Shown here: positions 33,100 to 44,627 of the stretch, piece by piece
How the letters are laid out: every line of letters begins with the position of its first letter
Numbering within the stretch: position 1 is the first letter of the stretch
The notes under the pieces: generated by a model
Database searches by the model: none
What the model saw: the letters and a program-made list of their open reading frames with translations, nothing else
What the model was told of the DNA's origin: nothing
From: Puccinia triticina
Lineage: Eukaryota; Basidiomycota; Pucciniomycetes; Pucciniales; Pucciniaceae
DNA: 64,000 nt
Reading direction: 5' to 3'
NCBI RefSeq assembly: GCF_026914185.1
Contig: NC_070568.1
Span: 3,740,001-3,804,000, forward strand
Made by a program: the position numbers and the translations under genes

Positions 33100-33492
33100 C
33101 AACGGTGAGTAGTTACTATACGCTACAATAACCGCCGTTATCTGTGTAGTGTAACACTTGCCGTTACTGCGCTCAGGCGTTAGCGCTACTAGTGACAAGC
33201 TATTTTAACCACGGGCCTGATTTTTTTGGTGTTACTTGCGTTACTAGTAGCAAAACGTGTTAACCGCTGGTTAACGAGATAAAGAGGGGCAAATGGCCCT
33301 CTCTGGCTAATAGATAGTCTGATATCTGCCCCTCTGTGCGGGAAGATATCGTAACAGATGTCAAAAATCGAACTTCTTGGGTGTGCAACATTGTAACGCA
33401 CTTCCGTTACGGTTAACGGTAACAGTAACAAGCAAAAAATTGTTATGAAATCACTACGTTACCAATAACCATACCTTACCTACCCATTGTTG
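33100..33492. mobile_element. CAACA/7-bp-TSD element, copy C (393 bp)
   Basis: The left end is CAACGGTGAGTAGTTAC and the right end in inverse is CAACAATGGGTAGGTAA. The flanks are TTAGCAT (33093-33099) and TTAGCAG (33493-33499), a 7-bp repeat with one mismatch. The interior is rich in GTTAC, GGTAAC and GTTAACG words like copies A and B. It is non-coding. Confidence 0.75.
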
Positions 33493-33499
33493 TTAGCAG

Positions 33500-35498
33500 C
33501 AGCACACTTCAACTCAAGTACACTGCGGGCCATTTTTAACATTCTGCTAGAAGAGTGTTGACAGCTTTATAATTTCACATAATTCATTGGGCTATAATTT
33601 GTAAGTCCCGATCTTCCTCACTGTTGTAAAAACATGCAAAAGATGACGTGGAAGGGTGGGCAGCAGGACATGCGACTCAGTAGGGCTTGGACAGCAGGAT
33701 TTGGACAATTTCCTTGGCGGTGAGGGACTCCTGTCCGTGCTAGGCGGTGGCAGTCGGGTGAGGGGAAGGTGCTTTGAGAGCCCTCTGGTGGTGGTCCGGA
33801 GTGATGAGCGGAGGTGGATTGGTGATAGCTTTGGGGGTTGGTGGTTTTGAGATGTTCGCTGTGGTATTTGATCCTTGGCGGTGAGTTTTTTTTTTTGAAA
33901 AGAGGATGTGGAGTTTTCTTAAGAAAGAGATGGAATACTGATGCAGAACTAGATGATTATAACTGATGAAGGTGATCCGGAGTTTTTCAACTCTGATGAC
34001 CTGATCAATAAACTCTTGTGATGGACCGTATTCTGTGGATCAGAATGCAATGCCTCTCCCATCATCCAAGTTTGGTGAACTTGGACTCTGGGAGGCAACC
34101 TGTCACATGTATTTCATCATATCCTCCGTGCGCTACACGCGCGCACAAACACAACAGATAAGAGAAGCGGGAAAAGAGAACACAACACAAAGAAATAAGC
34201 AAAACACAGAAAGATGAGACAGAAAGAGAAGAGCCAGAGAAAAGAAAGGAGAATATGAAAGAAGAGACAGAAACACTCAAGACAATAAGGGGACCACCAA
34301 CAAAACAGAGAATAAACCCACAGCACATGCTGTGTTAGGACCAAGAAAAAAGGAAAGGAGTATAGAAAGAGGTGGAAGGAGAAGGAAGAGTCTTCAAGGA
34401 GGCGGAGTTTTTGAGAATGAGAAGAAATGGGGGAAATGAGGCATTCTTGAAGCCTTGAGGATCTTGAGGTCTTGGGGGGATGAGTGTTGATCTTGAGTCT
34501 TGCTGAGAATCCCTCTGATCTTGCGGGCGGCGGAGATGATGCTCCTGAATAGCTGACCACGAGACAGACCACCACAGCGGATAAGGTGCTCAGTTGGGCC
34601 AGCGTTGTGAATTCAGGCTCGCGGTGTGTAGGAGCAGCAGGAGGGGGAGGTCAGGCGGAGGGAGATGTGGGGACGGAGGGGTCGTGGATGGAGCTACCGA
34701 CAACGGCCTTGATGCACAAGGACACGTGCCAGCGGGTCCAAATGGGCCTTGGAGATCTGGCGTCAACTACTCGGCCGAGGTTTCCGGCAGTGACTTGGGG
34801 GCCTTTGGGGGGGAGGGGGCGAACTCCTTAGGTATCACTGTGCCTGGATTATCTCCAAGACCTCGGAAACCTTGGAGGCCAACACCTGGGGATTGAACAA
34901 ACACAGCTTGCGTTCCCAGGTCGGCAGGGCCATCAGCAGCTCAATCAGCTCCTCCATCTTCCCCGTTCTCCTTTCCTCCTAGCCGCCCAACCGCTCCTGC
35001 TCTGTCCGTACTGCTCCGGATGATATTATACTCAACGTCGTCGGGATTATGTATCCTAATATTCCCCCCGGAGAGGCTAGCCCACTCATCGTGAGTCGGG
35101 AGCCGCTCGCCGTCTGATTCATTTGTCTTTATTGGACTGTCAGAACAGCCGGTTCAACCCTCAGAGCATTCTCCTTCTATGGCGCGCCAGGTTGCTAAAA
35201 TGATGATGAAAAAAAAAAAATGACAGCACACATAGCAGGAAAAAAAACGAAAATTGGCCGGACTGAGCAAGGTTTCTCACCGCTTGTGGCTGCTTGACAG
35301 TGGCTTTTCCACCTGGGAAGGGTGTTGGATGATCCAATGCTGTCTTCTCATCCGTTGTAGGGGGTTGATTGATGGCCGGGGATGACTCGGCGCCCTGTAG
35401 TTTGGCGAGGAGGGAGATCTGTTCATGAGGCGGCTGATGGTGATGATGATTAAGCTGTTTGGGATAATCGGTTGGCGGGTGGATATGGTGGAGATGAG
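33500..35498. other. No supported gene
   Basis: A long Leu/Phe/Ser-rich minus frame (34117-34575) comes from an AGAAA-rich stretch and is not credible. On the minus strand a short frame at 34957-34835 reads EELIELLMALP..LCLFNPQVLASKVSEVLEII. This looks like a real helical protein piece and could be a 3' exon of the RRM gene at 35499-36095, but no splice chain could be built. Confidence 0.45.
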
Positions 35499-36095
35499 TT
35501 AAGCCGGTCTTCTGTCCGTTACCTTCGTGAGTTCGAGTAGCAGGACAACGATCCGGTTAGCAGATTGGCTGAGGGCAACACCATCCATGGCTTCAAGCGC
35601 ATTCAAGGTGGCCTCCTTGGTGGTGAAGCTGACAAAGCCAAACTGCTTGAAGACCCCTGTTGCCTTGTTCTTCGTCACCCACGCAGAGAGAATAGTGCCG
35701 AACTGTTTGAAGGCATGGAACAGGTTGCCGGACTCAATATCTAGGCTGAAGCCTTTGATGAACAGGTTGCATGGGTCAACCTGTTTCTGGACAGTGGTGG
35801 TTGGGTTACCGGACGGGTCTGGGCTAGGGACAGCAAAGTGCAGTGCTGCAATCTTTGGCAAGTATATGGTGGGTGTATGTAGGTGTTGGTGTGGCATTGG
35901 CAAGGATACGGTGGGTGAGGTGTTGGCAAGGATGCGCTGGGGGGTGCTGATGTTGCTGAGCTTGAATATTTGAGGAGGGAGGAGTGTGTCAATTTCCCCC
36001 CCAGGGGGTCTAGTTTTGTCCCACTCCCTCCCTGGAGGCCCCCTACATTGCTTGATTAGGCCCCTCCTCAACAGCTCTTTCACAGAGTCTTTCAC
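35499..36095 (-). pseudogene. RRM RNA-binding protein fragment
   Basis: The frame holds one RNA recognition motif at about residues 105-180: VDPCNLFIKGF (RNP2) and KQFGFVSF (RNP1), with the usual spacing. A Pro/Ser/Thr-rich stretch precedes it. In this class RNP1 is usually KGFGFVSF, and the Gly is Gln here. The N-terminus (about residues 1-40) does not look like the start of such a protein, and no downstream exon joins with confidence. A real RRM exon in a larger spliced gene, or a decayed copy, are both possible. The role would be RNA binding; the target is unknown. Confidence 0.6.
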
Positions 36096-36479
36096 AAACG
36101 GTCCTTTTTTGCTTGTTGCTTAGTCACAGCTGGAGGGTCATCCATAGGGCCTTTGGGTCTTTGGGGATGTTTTTAATGGCTGCCTGTATTGTCTGAATTG
36201 TGTGCTCTTCTGTTGTTTTCTTTCTGAATAAATCCAAAACACATTGAAACTTAGATCTAGGTTTCCACGATTGTGTGGATTTAAGGAACTTGGATAGAAT
36301 GACTATTACTTTACTTTAGTACCAATGACATGTGACAAGTAGTTTACAAATAGCAAACAACAAATGACAGTTCCTTGTAAAAATGTCACCAGATAAATAT
36401 AACAGTCATACTCCCAAGATTGGATGGAGTATGACATATTTCTAAAAGAACTCTTCTGGTCAATACCTTCACCGCTGCT

Positions 36480-36991
36480 ACCAACCAAGAAGAACCTTCC
36501 TGGGGGAACCATAGGGTTATTTAAGGAGGGATTTTCTCCCCAATTTTGGGCTTCCTCCGCTGATTACACCTCCTTGAAAACCTGACCACCGTTGTACTTG
36601 CTTCTTCTTGATCCTTTTCATCAAGAACCCAACAGACCTCACTTTCAGGATCTTGCTGTATTAAGCCAGCTCCTATCATCTTGTTTTGCTATTGAGATCA
36701 TTGTTGCACCAGGAACGAAATACATAAGTAAGTTGAATCCCTTCCCTGATCCGACTCGCTCTCCAACCCATATTCTATCTTCTGGGATTGCAACCACCCC
36801 TGCTCCGCAGGCCCCAGCTCTATTTTAGAGGGATCAAAACCACCCCCGCTCCGTCGTTCCCCTCTTTTTTGTTCTTTTATCTTTATTTCTTTGAAATAAA
36901 ACCCTACCACCCGCTAGGTAGTATATCTATATATCTTCCATCAGCTGGTGTTGCCAGAAGGCAGCTGCTCTTAGCATCACCACGCCAGACA
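36480..36991 (+). repeat. Ty3-type LTR relic (3' part)
   Basis: The block around 36720-36870 (GTAAGTTGAATCCC.., AGGCCCCAGCTC, TTTTAGAGGGATCAAAACC) matches, in order, 29205-29330 of the solo LTR at 27867. The end CTTAGCATCACCACGCCAGACA (36970-36991) matches that LTR's last bases. The left end was not found, so it is truncated or diverged. Confidence 0.65.
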
Positions 36992-37197
36992 GCAAGTATA
37001 TCCCCACATCATACTATGGGCAATGTTTGCCAAAAGCCAAAAATCTCCTCAAAATATGAAGTGTACACCACCAAAGCGTGAGTTGTTGGTCTGGAGGTGC
37101 CTTAAGGAACAATCCACCATTTCAACTGTGGTACAATCTGCCACTTTTATCTCATCCTAGATCAGAACTTGCAACTTGATAAGAGTCTGCCCAATGC

Positions 37198-37674
37198 CAA
37201 CACTGGGTCGCTACGCTAACCATAGCGGTTAGCGTAGCGTAGCGCAGCACAAATGCACTATTTTTTAGCGTAGCGTTAGCGCAATTGCACGCATATGCGC
37301 TAACGCTACGCGCACGGGGTGCGCAGCTATTTTAGCTGATAGCGTAGCGTTAGCGCAGATGCGCGCAATTGCGCTAACGCTACACATGCAGGGCGCAAAA
37401 GAGCGCGCGCTACGCTGCGCTACAGCGCCTTTAGCGGGAAAAAAGGGATTTTTTTCCGCTAAAAGCGCTGTAGCGCAGCGCAGCGTAGCGTAGCGACTGT
37501 AGCGGCGCGCTAACGCTAACAAAGAATTGGCGCGCTGTTAGCGCCGCTGAAAATTAGCGCAGCGTAGCGGCGCTAACAGCGCGCTAACGCTATGCAAAAT
37601 AGATGGGCGCTTTTTGCCGCTATGCTAACGTGTAGCGCTGAAATAGCGTAGCGTAGCGTAGCGACCCAGTGTTG
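37198..37674. mobile_element. CAACA/7-bp-TSD element, copy D (477 bp)
   Basis: The ends are CAACACTGGGTCGCTACGC and its inverse. The perfect 7-bp direct repeat CCAATGC lies on both sides (37191-37197 and 37675-37681). The interior consists almost wholly of GCGCTAACGCTACGC-like words and their inverses, so much of the element can fold on itself. It is non-coding. Confidence 0.88.
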
Positions 37675-38016
37675 CCAATGCTAACCTGGATATGAGCTCA
37701 ATAACAGGTCCTTCAAGACCTTTGGGTACAATGTATGGTGCTCCATTGGAATCTTTGTGGCTCCCATTTGGCAACAAGATGGGTAAAGGGATGTTGGTGC
37801 TTGTTGGTTTGCAATTTTGCGCTCCTGGACCCAGTGTAAAGACTAACATCCTGAGCATGGATCTCCGCAGCAACCTAGCTGGTGTGGAATCTTGCCCCCA
37901 AATTCCTGCAAAAATATGAGTCTTGTTGTTTTGCAATGGCAGCTTCACGGCACCACAGCTGCCGCGAGTCATGGAGATTGATAATGAATACTGATCCGTT
38001 CTGCATAGTGGTACTA

Positions 38017-38167
38017 AGGGGTTTCAAAGTAGACCCGCGCATGCAGCTTGCAAGGCCAGGCAAGCCGGTGTTTGACTCAAATTTTGAATGTCAACTTGCA
38101 GTCTCCCTGCAAAACTGGGTTATGCAAAGCAACCTGCATGCACGCGCGGGTCTACTTTGAAACCCCC
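38017..38167. mobile_element. Short MITE (151 bp), GGGGTTTCAAAGTAG ends
   Basis: Inverted ends of about 25 bp (GGGGTTTCAAAGTAGACCCG and its inverse) are flanked by TACTA on both sides (38012-38016 and 38168-38172). The true duplication could be shorter (TA or CTA). It is non-coding, and the superfamily is open. Confidence 0.75.
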
Positions 38168-38205
38168 TACTAAACCTCCAGTACTTGTGTCAATGAGGGG
38201 ATTAA

Positions 38206-38595
38206 GGCCCTGTATGGAATGGATATAAATATACATAGGTGATATAATCACCAATTAATTCAATAAAAAACACAAAATTCAACATAAAGCCTTCAAATTT
38301 ACTTTGCAGGCAATTTACAGTGCTGGTTTCTTCCACTTTAAACTCAGAATCAACTTATCCAGCTATCTTCAGCACCATAATACCATTATATCACTTCATA
38401 TTGATCAAAAGTGATATAATGGTATTATGGTGCTGAAGATGGCTGTATCAGTTGGATATGATTTCAAAGTTGAAAAGAACAGCACTTTGGGTTGCCTACA
38501 AACAATTTTTGGAAGATTTATGTTGAATTTTGTATTTTTTATTGAATTAATCAGTGATTATATCACCTATAATTATATCAGTGCCAAATGGGGCC
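38206..38595. mobile_element. Harbinger-like foldback MITE (390 bp)
   Basis: The ends are GGCCCTGTATGG and CCAAATGGGGCC, flanked by TAA (38203-38205 and 38596-38598). The two halves are inverse copies of each other over about 180 bp, meeting at an AT-rich centre near 38400 (GTGATATAATGGTATTATGG). Confidence 0.85.
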
Positions 38596-38598
38596 TAA

Positions 38599-40603
38599 GC
38601 CACGGTTCTGGCTTAAAGCTGTTCTCTCTCCTCTAGGGGGTATAGGATAAATTTTTGAGTTTTCTCAGTCTACCCAAGTCTAGGGAAAAAATCAAGTTAA
38701 CCTGTTGTAGCTTAATTCTGGGTAGAAGTGTAACAGCAGATCTAGAATCTGCTTGTGTGCTAATTGAGGAGGGTTTGTGCGGCAAGCACCGCCGGAAGGC
38801 ATCTGTGCCTCACCTGGATTCTTTTCCTCTCCTTCTAAGAATGAATTCTTTGGCTGGGTGGGATGGTATCAAAAATTTATTCTCCCAATTATTTCTACTG
38901 CGAACTGGAGAATAAGGATTGTTTGAATAGCAAGAAAACTGGAAACTGTTTTGGGAGCGGTGTGTGTGGAAACTCTTATGCTCAAGGATATAGGTACACT
39001 CCTTTGGTCCTAGTTCGAGTATCTTCAATCTAAGTAAAGTTATTTATCAAGCAAACTCACGTAGCACTATTTAATGTTGTGTCTGGTCAAGTGTATTGGA
39101 TGGACTGCAATTTAATGCCGTGGCTAGATGTGGTAGAGATCAACGAGGACCGGCGCAAGATCCTGGTGCCCCTCAAGCGGCACGCCTTGCCCCACTCAAC
39201 ACGCTAATTGTCGCGGGACCCGAAGAACCCCCAGTTCTACCTCTAACGATATGGCTTTCTGCCCCGCCTCTCGCCGCTCTACAAGCCCACGACCGACGAG
39301 AAGCTCCTCAACGGTCAACCTCCACACTCAGGGCCCGCCGCGGGGGGGCCACGGAGAGCAGAACGCACTCGCGGAATCCTCGGGGGCATGACGAGGTGCC
39401 CTTGTGATGGGGCTGATGATGCCCAGGAGGGGCATGTGGACCAAATGCCGCTGGTCCGACCTCGCGCGCCCGTTCACCGTGGGATCCACGTGGATTCGCG
39501 GTGGGCCCCACGTACTGGAGGGACTCCCCGGGTGTAGCTCAATTCATCCGGGGCACTGGTCGGTTTTTAGAAACTCGGAGCTGCATCCTCCCCGAGTCCC
39601 CTCAACAGATCTATCGGCAGCCTCCTCCACCGATCACTTGTTCACCAGCGATGGTGTCGCCTCCTGTATAGTCCTTTTACTCTTTTCCCCCATCTTACTT
39701 CCACCTCTTTCTCTCTTTCTTTCCTTCTTCTCTCGACTCTTTCTTAAACTTTTAAATTAAATAGATTGAACTCATTGTCGCAAACAGTTGTAGTCCCCTG
39801 GAACATCTCTCATTTTTTTTGCGCTAGCTTCTACCCTAGTGCTTGTACATCACACTGCACAATGTCAAATCAAACTGCACTCGAAAAAAATAAAACATAA
39901 AAACACGCGGGATTGAGGGCGCGCTTTGCGCCCGTTCGGCCGGGAGGCGAGGGCTAGTGTGAAACTCGTGGGACAGCGGTGTATGTATGTATGCCTGTAA
40001 ATATGTATTTATTTATCTAAATACATATTCTCTAAAACTCTTTTAAGCCATGTTTCCATCTAAATTTATATGATCAGCTCTGCGCGTTCGGAACTTCGGA
40101 TTACATCTGAATATGCATCTTGCATGTATCGGATTCCGACCACCGAAGACCAACGGTTGAGTATGCTCGCCGATATGATATGTCAATGGTTTACCCACGA
40201 GGTTTCAGTTAAGCATCATGAGGGGGGGATCCAAGAAAGGGAAATCCTGGTAGACGGTCACCAATGTCCATGTGGGAAACCGAGCGGTAAACTTCAACTG
40301 TAGGATCGGTTCCAGCTCATGTTCAATTCAATCAGCAATATTGGTAATGTCAACCAGGTGGGCACAGCGCGCGCTCGGCTGGTTCGGAGAATGTCTCGAC
40401 TTGGGCTGTGTCCTTTTGCAGATTTTTCTTCGGCCCTGTCATGCTTTAACTTCGGTCTGGCTTTCTGGCTCGTCGCTGTGTGGTGAACCCATGGCCATAA
40501 GAACTGAGAACCTTCTTGCAATTTACGGGGGTTTTTCACCTGTTCCGCTTTCCGTACTTCAACAGTGATATACGCCCATAAGGCTTAATCCATCGTGATA
40601 ACC
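38599..40603. other. Region with one decayed coding fragment
   Basis: Apart from the fragment at 39120-39560 I see no gene. The last few hundred bases must contain the promoter of the downstream TmpA-like gene. No clear TATA box is visible. Confidence 0.5.
39120..39560 (+). pseudogene. Decayed protein-coding fragment, family unknown
   Basis: Pieces in shifting frames read like a folded protein: DVVEINEDRRKILVPLKRHA (39127-), DPKNPQFYL followed by a stop, RLSPLYKPTTDEKLLNG (39265-), and WTKCRWSDLARPFTVGSTWI (39430-). GC content and codon use differ from the flanks. At least one in-frame stop and two frame changes make it a pseudogene. I do not recognise the family. Confidence 0.4.
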
Positions 40604-43257
40604 ATGCCCACCAACATCAACGACAGGCCTAGCCTGAAATCATGTAGTTCCCTTTCCCAGGCCCAGTTGGATTGCGCTCATGAGACCCCAGAATTACCGT
40701 TTGATACCTCATGTATGCCTGTTTCCTTCCGAAGTTGTATTTTAATGATGCTATTAAGTGATGAGTGACTGACCAGCTTAAACTGACATTATCCAAACAG
40801 GCGAGGAATCCCTTCTTTGTACAGAGCAAGCGAACTCGGTATCGGACTCTGGCTCGGACTCAGAATCCGACCGCGGGCTTGACTCACATTCGGAGTACGG
40901 CTCGCATTCAGATACAGCACCTACAGTCATCGATCATGGTGTTAACCATACCGTCGTTGATCTTGAAAACCAATGCTTGCAGTCGGGCGATATAGCTAAT
41001 GAAGATAAGAAGGCTGATCAGCAAGCGTCTTCTACGCCTTGGAAGCATTTTGAGGACAGCCACCCATACGTTGCGCCCAAACTTAACCGGTGGACCACGC
41101 TTTTTACCTGGTTTACGCCTTACAGGCAGTTGTTCGTCTTGATATTCGGTATAAATCTGATCGGGGTAATTATGGTGCTATCGGGTCATTGGGGGTGGGG
41201 GAAGAATCACGCAACACCGTTAGTGGTAGGGAATATTCTGATAGCCATTGCCATACGCAGCGAATGGGTTCTTCGCTTTCTCTATTGGGTGGCTGTCAAA
41301 ACGTTTCGTCCAAGCTTATATCCTCTATGGCTTCGAGTTAAAGTTGTTGGGATTCTTTATCACATTGGTGAGTATGCCCTTTCCAAGGCATTTCTATGAA
41401 TCTTTTTTCTCGATAGAGGGCCAGATCGTCAAGCTAGGAAGTGGCCTAGCGAAACTCATGTCGCGGAAGAAATCATACTCCGTGCGGCACGTGCGTCAGC
41501 AGGTGGGAAAATGAGAATATCTTGAGAAAAAAAAATCGCAGACAGATGCTCATCCTGCGAACTTGGTCACATGTGGTTGAGCTCGAATAAATGCTGAATG
41601 AATGCTGACATGCTGGTTTTTTGTTTGGGATTAAATCAGGTGGAGTGCATAGCGGATGCGGGCTGTCTGCCTTGCTTTGGCTTGCTGTAGCTTCCAGCGA
41701 TCAGTTCCAACACGCAAATCTGCACCCTACCAGTTCTTTAGTTGCCCTTGGCATCTGTCTGGCCTGCGTCACCCTCACCTGCTTGTCTGCTTTCCCTGTT
41801 GTTCGTGGACGTTTTCACAAGTACGTCGAAGTCATACCATCCGATGAGCGCTTACCAGTAAGCTGACATGAATTCTGTTGCATTTTGAAAGTTGGTTCGA
41901 AATTATCCATCGTTTCGTGGGCTGGTGAGAATTTTCATATATATTGATCGGCCATCCTTTCATCTACTCGAGGCATATTTTTGCATATTCTGACAATCAG
42001 ACTTCTCTTCAGGATCGGAATCGTTTCCACTGTGTTCTATGTTGTCTTAGAATCCATGTGGGACGTAGGGGAACAGCGTTGGGACCCGAGAGCCTCCAAA
42101 CTGATAATAAAACCCGAGCTATGGTTTTTGGTCACAATTCTGATAACGTAAGTACTTCTTACATTGGCCTTCACTTTAGGATAATCTGAAGATAAAAATT
42201 ATTCTACGAGCAGGATTGGTTTCTCGTGGATCACAATTGCGAAAGTTCCTGTCACAGTTTATACGGTAAGCAGCATTCAAGCACATGGTAATGATTTTCG
42301 ACGTAAGCTGAAAATACCACTCACACTGTTTGAAACAGAGTTCAGACAAAGCATCAGTCATAAGAGTCCCCGGGGGCTTGACTTCTGGATTGCATACACG
42401 GATATCAGTAGGTGGTTTGCGCGAATGGCACATATTTGGGTCGATCAGGTATGTGCATACACTCCTTGGAATTTGCGGGCTCCATGCTTCCGATTTCCTG
42501 ATCCACCGTGATTCTCAAGCGAGGGAAAAAATGCCGAGTACCATTATATTGTAGCCGCCGTACAAGGAGAATTCACAAAAATGTTGAACGTCGACAAGCC
42601 GGTTACGCTATATACAAAACGATGGAAGGTTAGTTAAAGCGATTTATCAGGAAAAAAAACACTTTTCATGCATCCGTGAACAAACATCTCATCAGGTAAA
42701 ATGTTGCTTTCCCAGCCGTGCGGTCTTCCCTACTTCTCTCGACTTTTCAAGCGTGGACTTGCCATGTGCACAGGCTCTGGGATCGGAGCAGTCGCTTCGA
42801 CATGCATCCAACATGAATCTTGGTTCCTGATCTGGATTGGTCCCAATTTGGAAAAAACCTACGGCAAGGAAATCATGCAACTCATATGCGACCGAATCCC
42901 AGAGCACCGCCGGTTGATATGGGATACACGGGGACCATTGGGACGACCCGATGTTGTTCGGCTCCTACACAATACTCACCTATATTGGGAAGCTGAAGGT
43001 ATGTTAATTAATCTCTGAAACATTCAAGACACTTCTGGAAATCTCATCCGTTCTACTTCTTGATTGATTCTACGAACAGTGACGTTGTTCGTCGGCAGTC
43101 CGGAAATGAACAACAATGTTCTCCAGAGCTGTCGGGCACTGAAAACACCGGTCTTTGTGAGTATTAACCAGATTTCATGAACTTTCTCAGGGAAGCCACA
43201 GACTCAACCAACTTGTGAAATTTGGATCATTGGCAGGGCTCTATCTGGGACGCATGA
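40604..43257 (+). CDS. TmpA-like integral membrane flavoprotein, copy 1 (558 aa)
   Basis: Eleven exons with GT-AG introns join in frame: 40604-40712, 40801-41367, 41640-41820, 41892-41924, 42013-42147, 42214-42265, 42339-42448, 42520-42628, 42716-42998, 43080-43156 and 43237-43257, giving 1677 nt. An acidic Ser/Asp-rich N-terminus is followed by at least four membrane segments (LFVLIFGINLIGVIMV; LVVGNILIAIAI; GVHSGCGLSALLWL; SLVALGICLACVTL). A soluble reductase-like half carries GLHTRISVGGLREWH, FTKMLNVDKP and GSGIGAV, a nucleotide-binding loop. This order matches the fungal TmpA family of membrane flavoproteins, one of which affects asexual development in Aspergillus. The substrate is unknown. 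The start was chosen because exon 1 aligns with exon 1 of the paralogue at 50921. No stop or frameshift interrupts it. Confidence 0.88.
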
Positions 43258-43984
43258 GGCTCATCAGGGCTCATCTCCCGCAAGTTGAAGAGCTTTCAAA
43301 ACACCGATTTTGGTGAGATCACCAGACACCGATGGGTAACGTTGTGCCATCTTTCATTAGTGGAATTATCATCACTTTTAATTGGACAGTTTTAATGTGG
43401 TTAAATATGGACATTTTCACTTTTTCTTCTAACTCACATTCGGAGTCTCACCCCGTTCCTACAGTCTCCCACGCGCAGCACATTTCTTGACCAGAATCGA
43501 CACACAATATGCATCACTTCCCTCTATCTTGTATTTATTATTCAATCCTGTAATTTGTTTCGGATATAGAGAAAATATGGACAGCAAATAGTAAAATTAC
43601 GCATCGCGCTAAGCATGAGATTCTTCAATAGATGACAGATCAGTGATATGGAAAAAACAAAAAGCAAAAGAGCCAGTTTATCCACTTGAAGCTTTCAAAC
43701 CAAAGTTTGAGTGGGTGGGTTAAGCTGCAAGGCTGCAAGGGCACACAGATACCTGCTGCGGGTGACAAATTATCATCTCTATGTAGCTGATGGTTGTCAA
43801 GCTTTTGGGCTGTTAAACCAATAAACACCGCTAACACTAAAATTACAGCTCATGAGCTGACTGCTAGAGAAAATTAGCTGTAATTTGCGCTAAACATGCA
43901 CTTTTTTCTTAGACTTTTTTTAGCATCAATCGTAGCTGAGTATTTGATACAATGCAATATGAGTGTAGTGGCTACAAAAATCAC
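43258..43984. other. 3' flank of TmpA-like copy 1
   Basis: No gene is seen. The sequence is AT-rich with no recognisable repeat before the MITE at 43988. Confidence 0.5.
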
Positions 43985-43987
43985 TAA

Positions 43988-44370
43988 GCCCCGTTTGGCA
44001 CCGATATAATTATAGGTGATATAATTGCGGATTAATTCAATAAAAAATACAAAATTCAACATAGAGCCTCCAAATTTATTTGTAGGCAACCTACAGTGCT
44101 GGTCTCTTCAAATTTGAAATCAGATTCAACTGATTCAGCCATCTTCAGCACCATAATACCATTATATCACTTTTGACCAATATGAAGCAATATAATGGTA
44201 TTATGGTTGCTGAAGATGGCTGGATAAGTTGATTCTGGGTTCACAGTTGAAGAGACCAGCACTTTAGGTTGCCTAAAAAAAAAATTGGAGGCTTTATGTT
44301 GAAGTTTGTATTTTTTATTGAATTAACCGGTGATTATATTACCTATATTTATATTGGTGCCAAATGGGGC
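43988..44370. mobile_element. Harbinger-like foldback MITE (383 bp)
   Basis: It belongs to the same family as 38206-38595: shared ATTCAATAAAAAA, CTTCAGCACCATAATACC and AATGGTATTATGG blocks in the same order. The ends are GCCCCGTTTGGCACC and GGTGCCAAATGGGGC. TAA precedes it (43985-43987) but ATT follows, so the duplication has decayed on one side. Confidence 0.8.
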
Positions 44371-44482
44371 ATTATAAAACTACAAAGCTAACTGTAGCGT
44401 AATGTGTGCAGCTTTGCTACCAGTGAATTAGTTGTTCCATGGCAGCAGGACTGACTTGGCAATATTCTTCCCTACTTCAGTA

Positions 44483-44615
44483 TGTTGTGACATAGATGTC
44501 ACAGGCATCTCCGTGACTTGCCGCAGCACGAACCATACTCCTCTTCCCGGGACAATCCCGGGCGGAGGAGAGTTCTCTACGGAATCTACAGAGTTTGTGT
44601 CTCATCGTCTCAATA
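44483..44615 (+). repeat. 5' LTR of copia element 1
   Basis: It starts TGTTGTGACATAG and ends GTCTCAATA, 133 bp, very short for an LTR. It contains the hairpin TCCCGGGACAATCCCGGG. It differs from the 3' LTR by one T/C (CTTGCC against CTCGCC). Confidence 0.92.
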
Positions 44616-44627
44616 GGTTATGAGCCC
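44616..44627 (+). other. Primer-binding site, initiator tRNA-Met half
   Basis: GGTTATGAGCCC directly follows the 5' LTR. Its complement, GGGCTCATAACC, is the anticodon-arm sequence of eukaryotic initiator tRNA-Met, including the CAU anticodon. Copia-type elements are known to prime from this internal tRNA fragment rather than the 3' CCA end. Confidence 0.75.

Noticed and set aside
34117..34575. Long hydrophobic minus-strand frame, possible membrane protein
   Set aside because: It is the reverse reading of an AGAAA-rich low-complexity stretch. The Phe/Leu/Ser composition is a by-product of the repeat.
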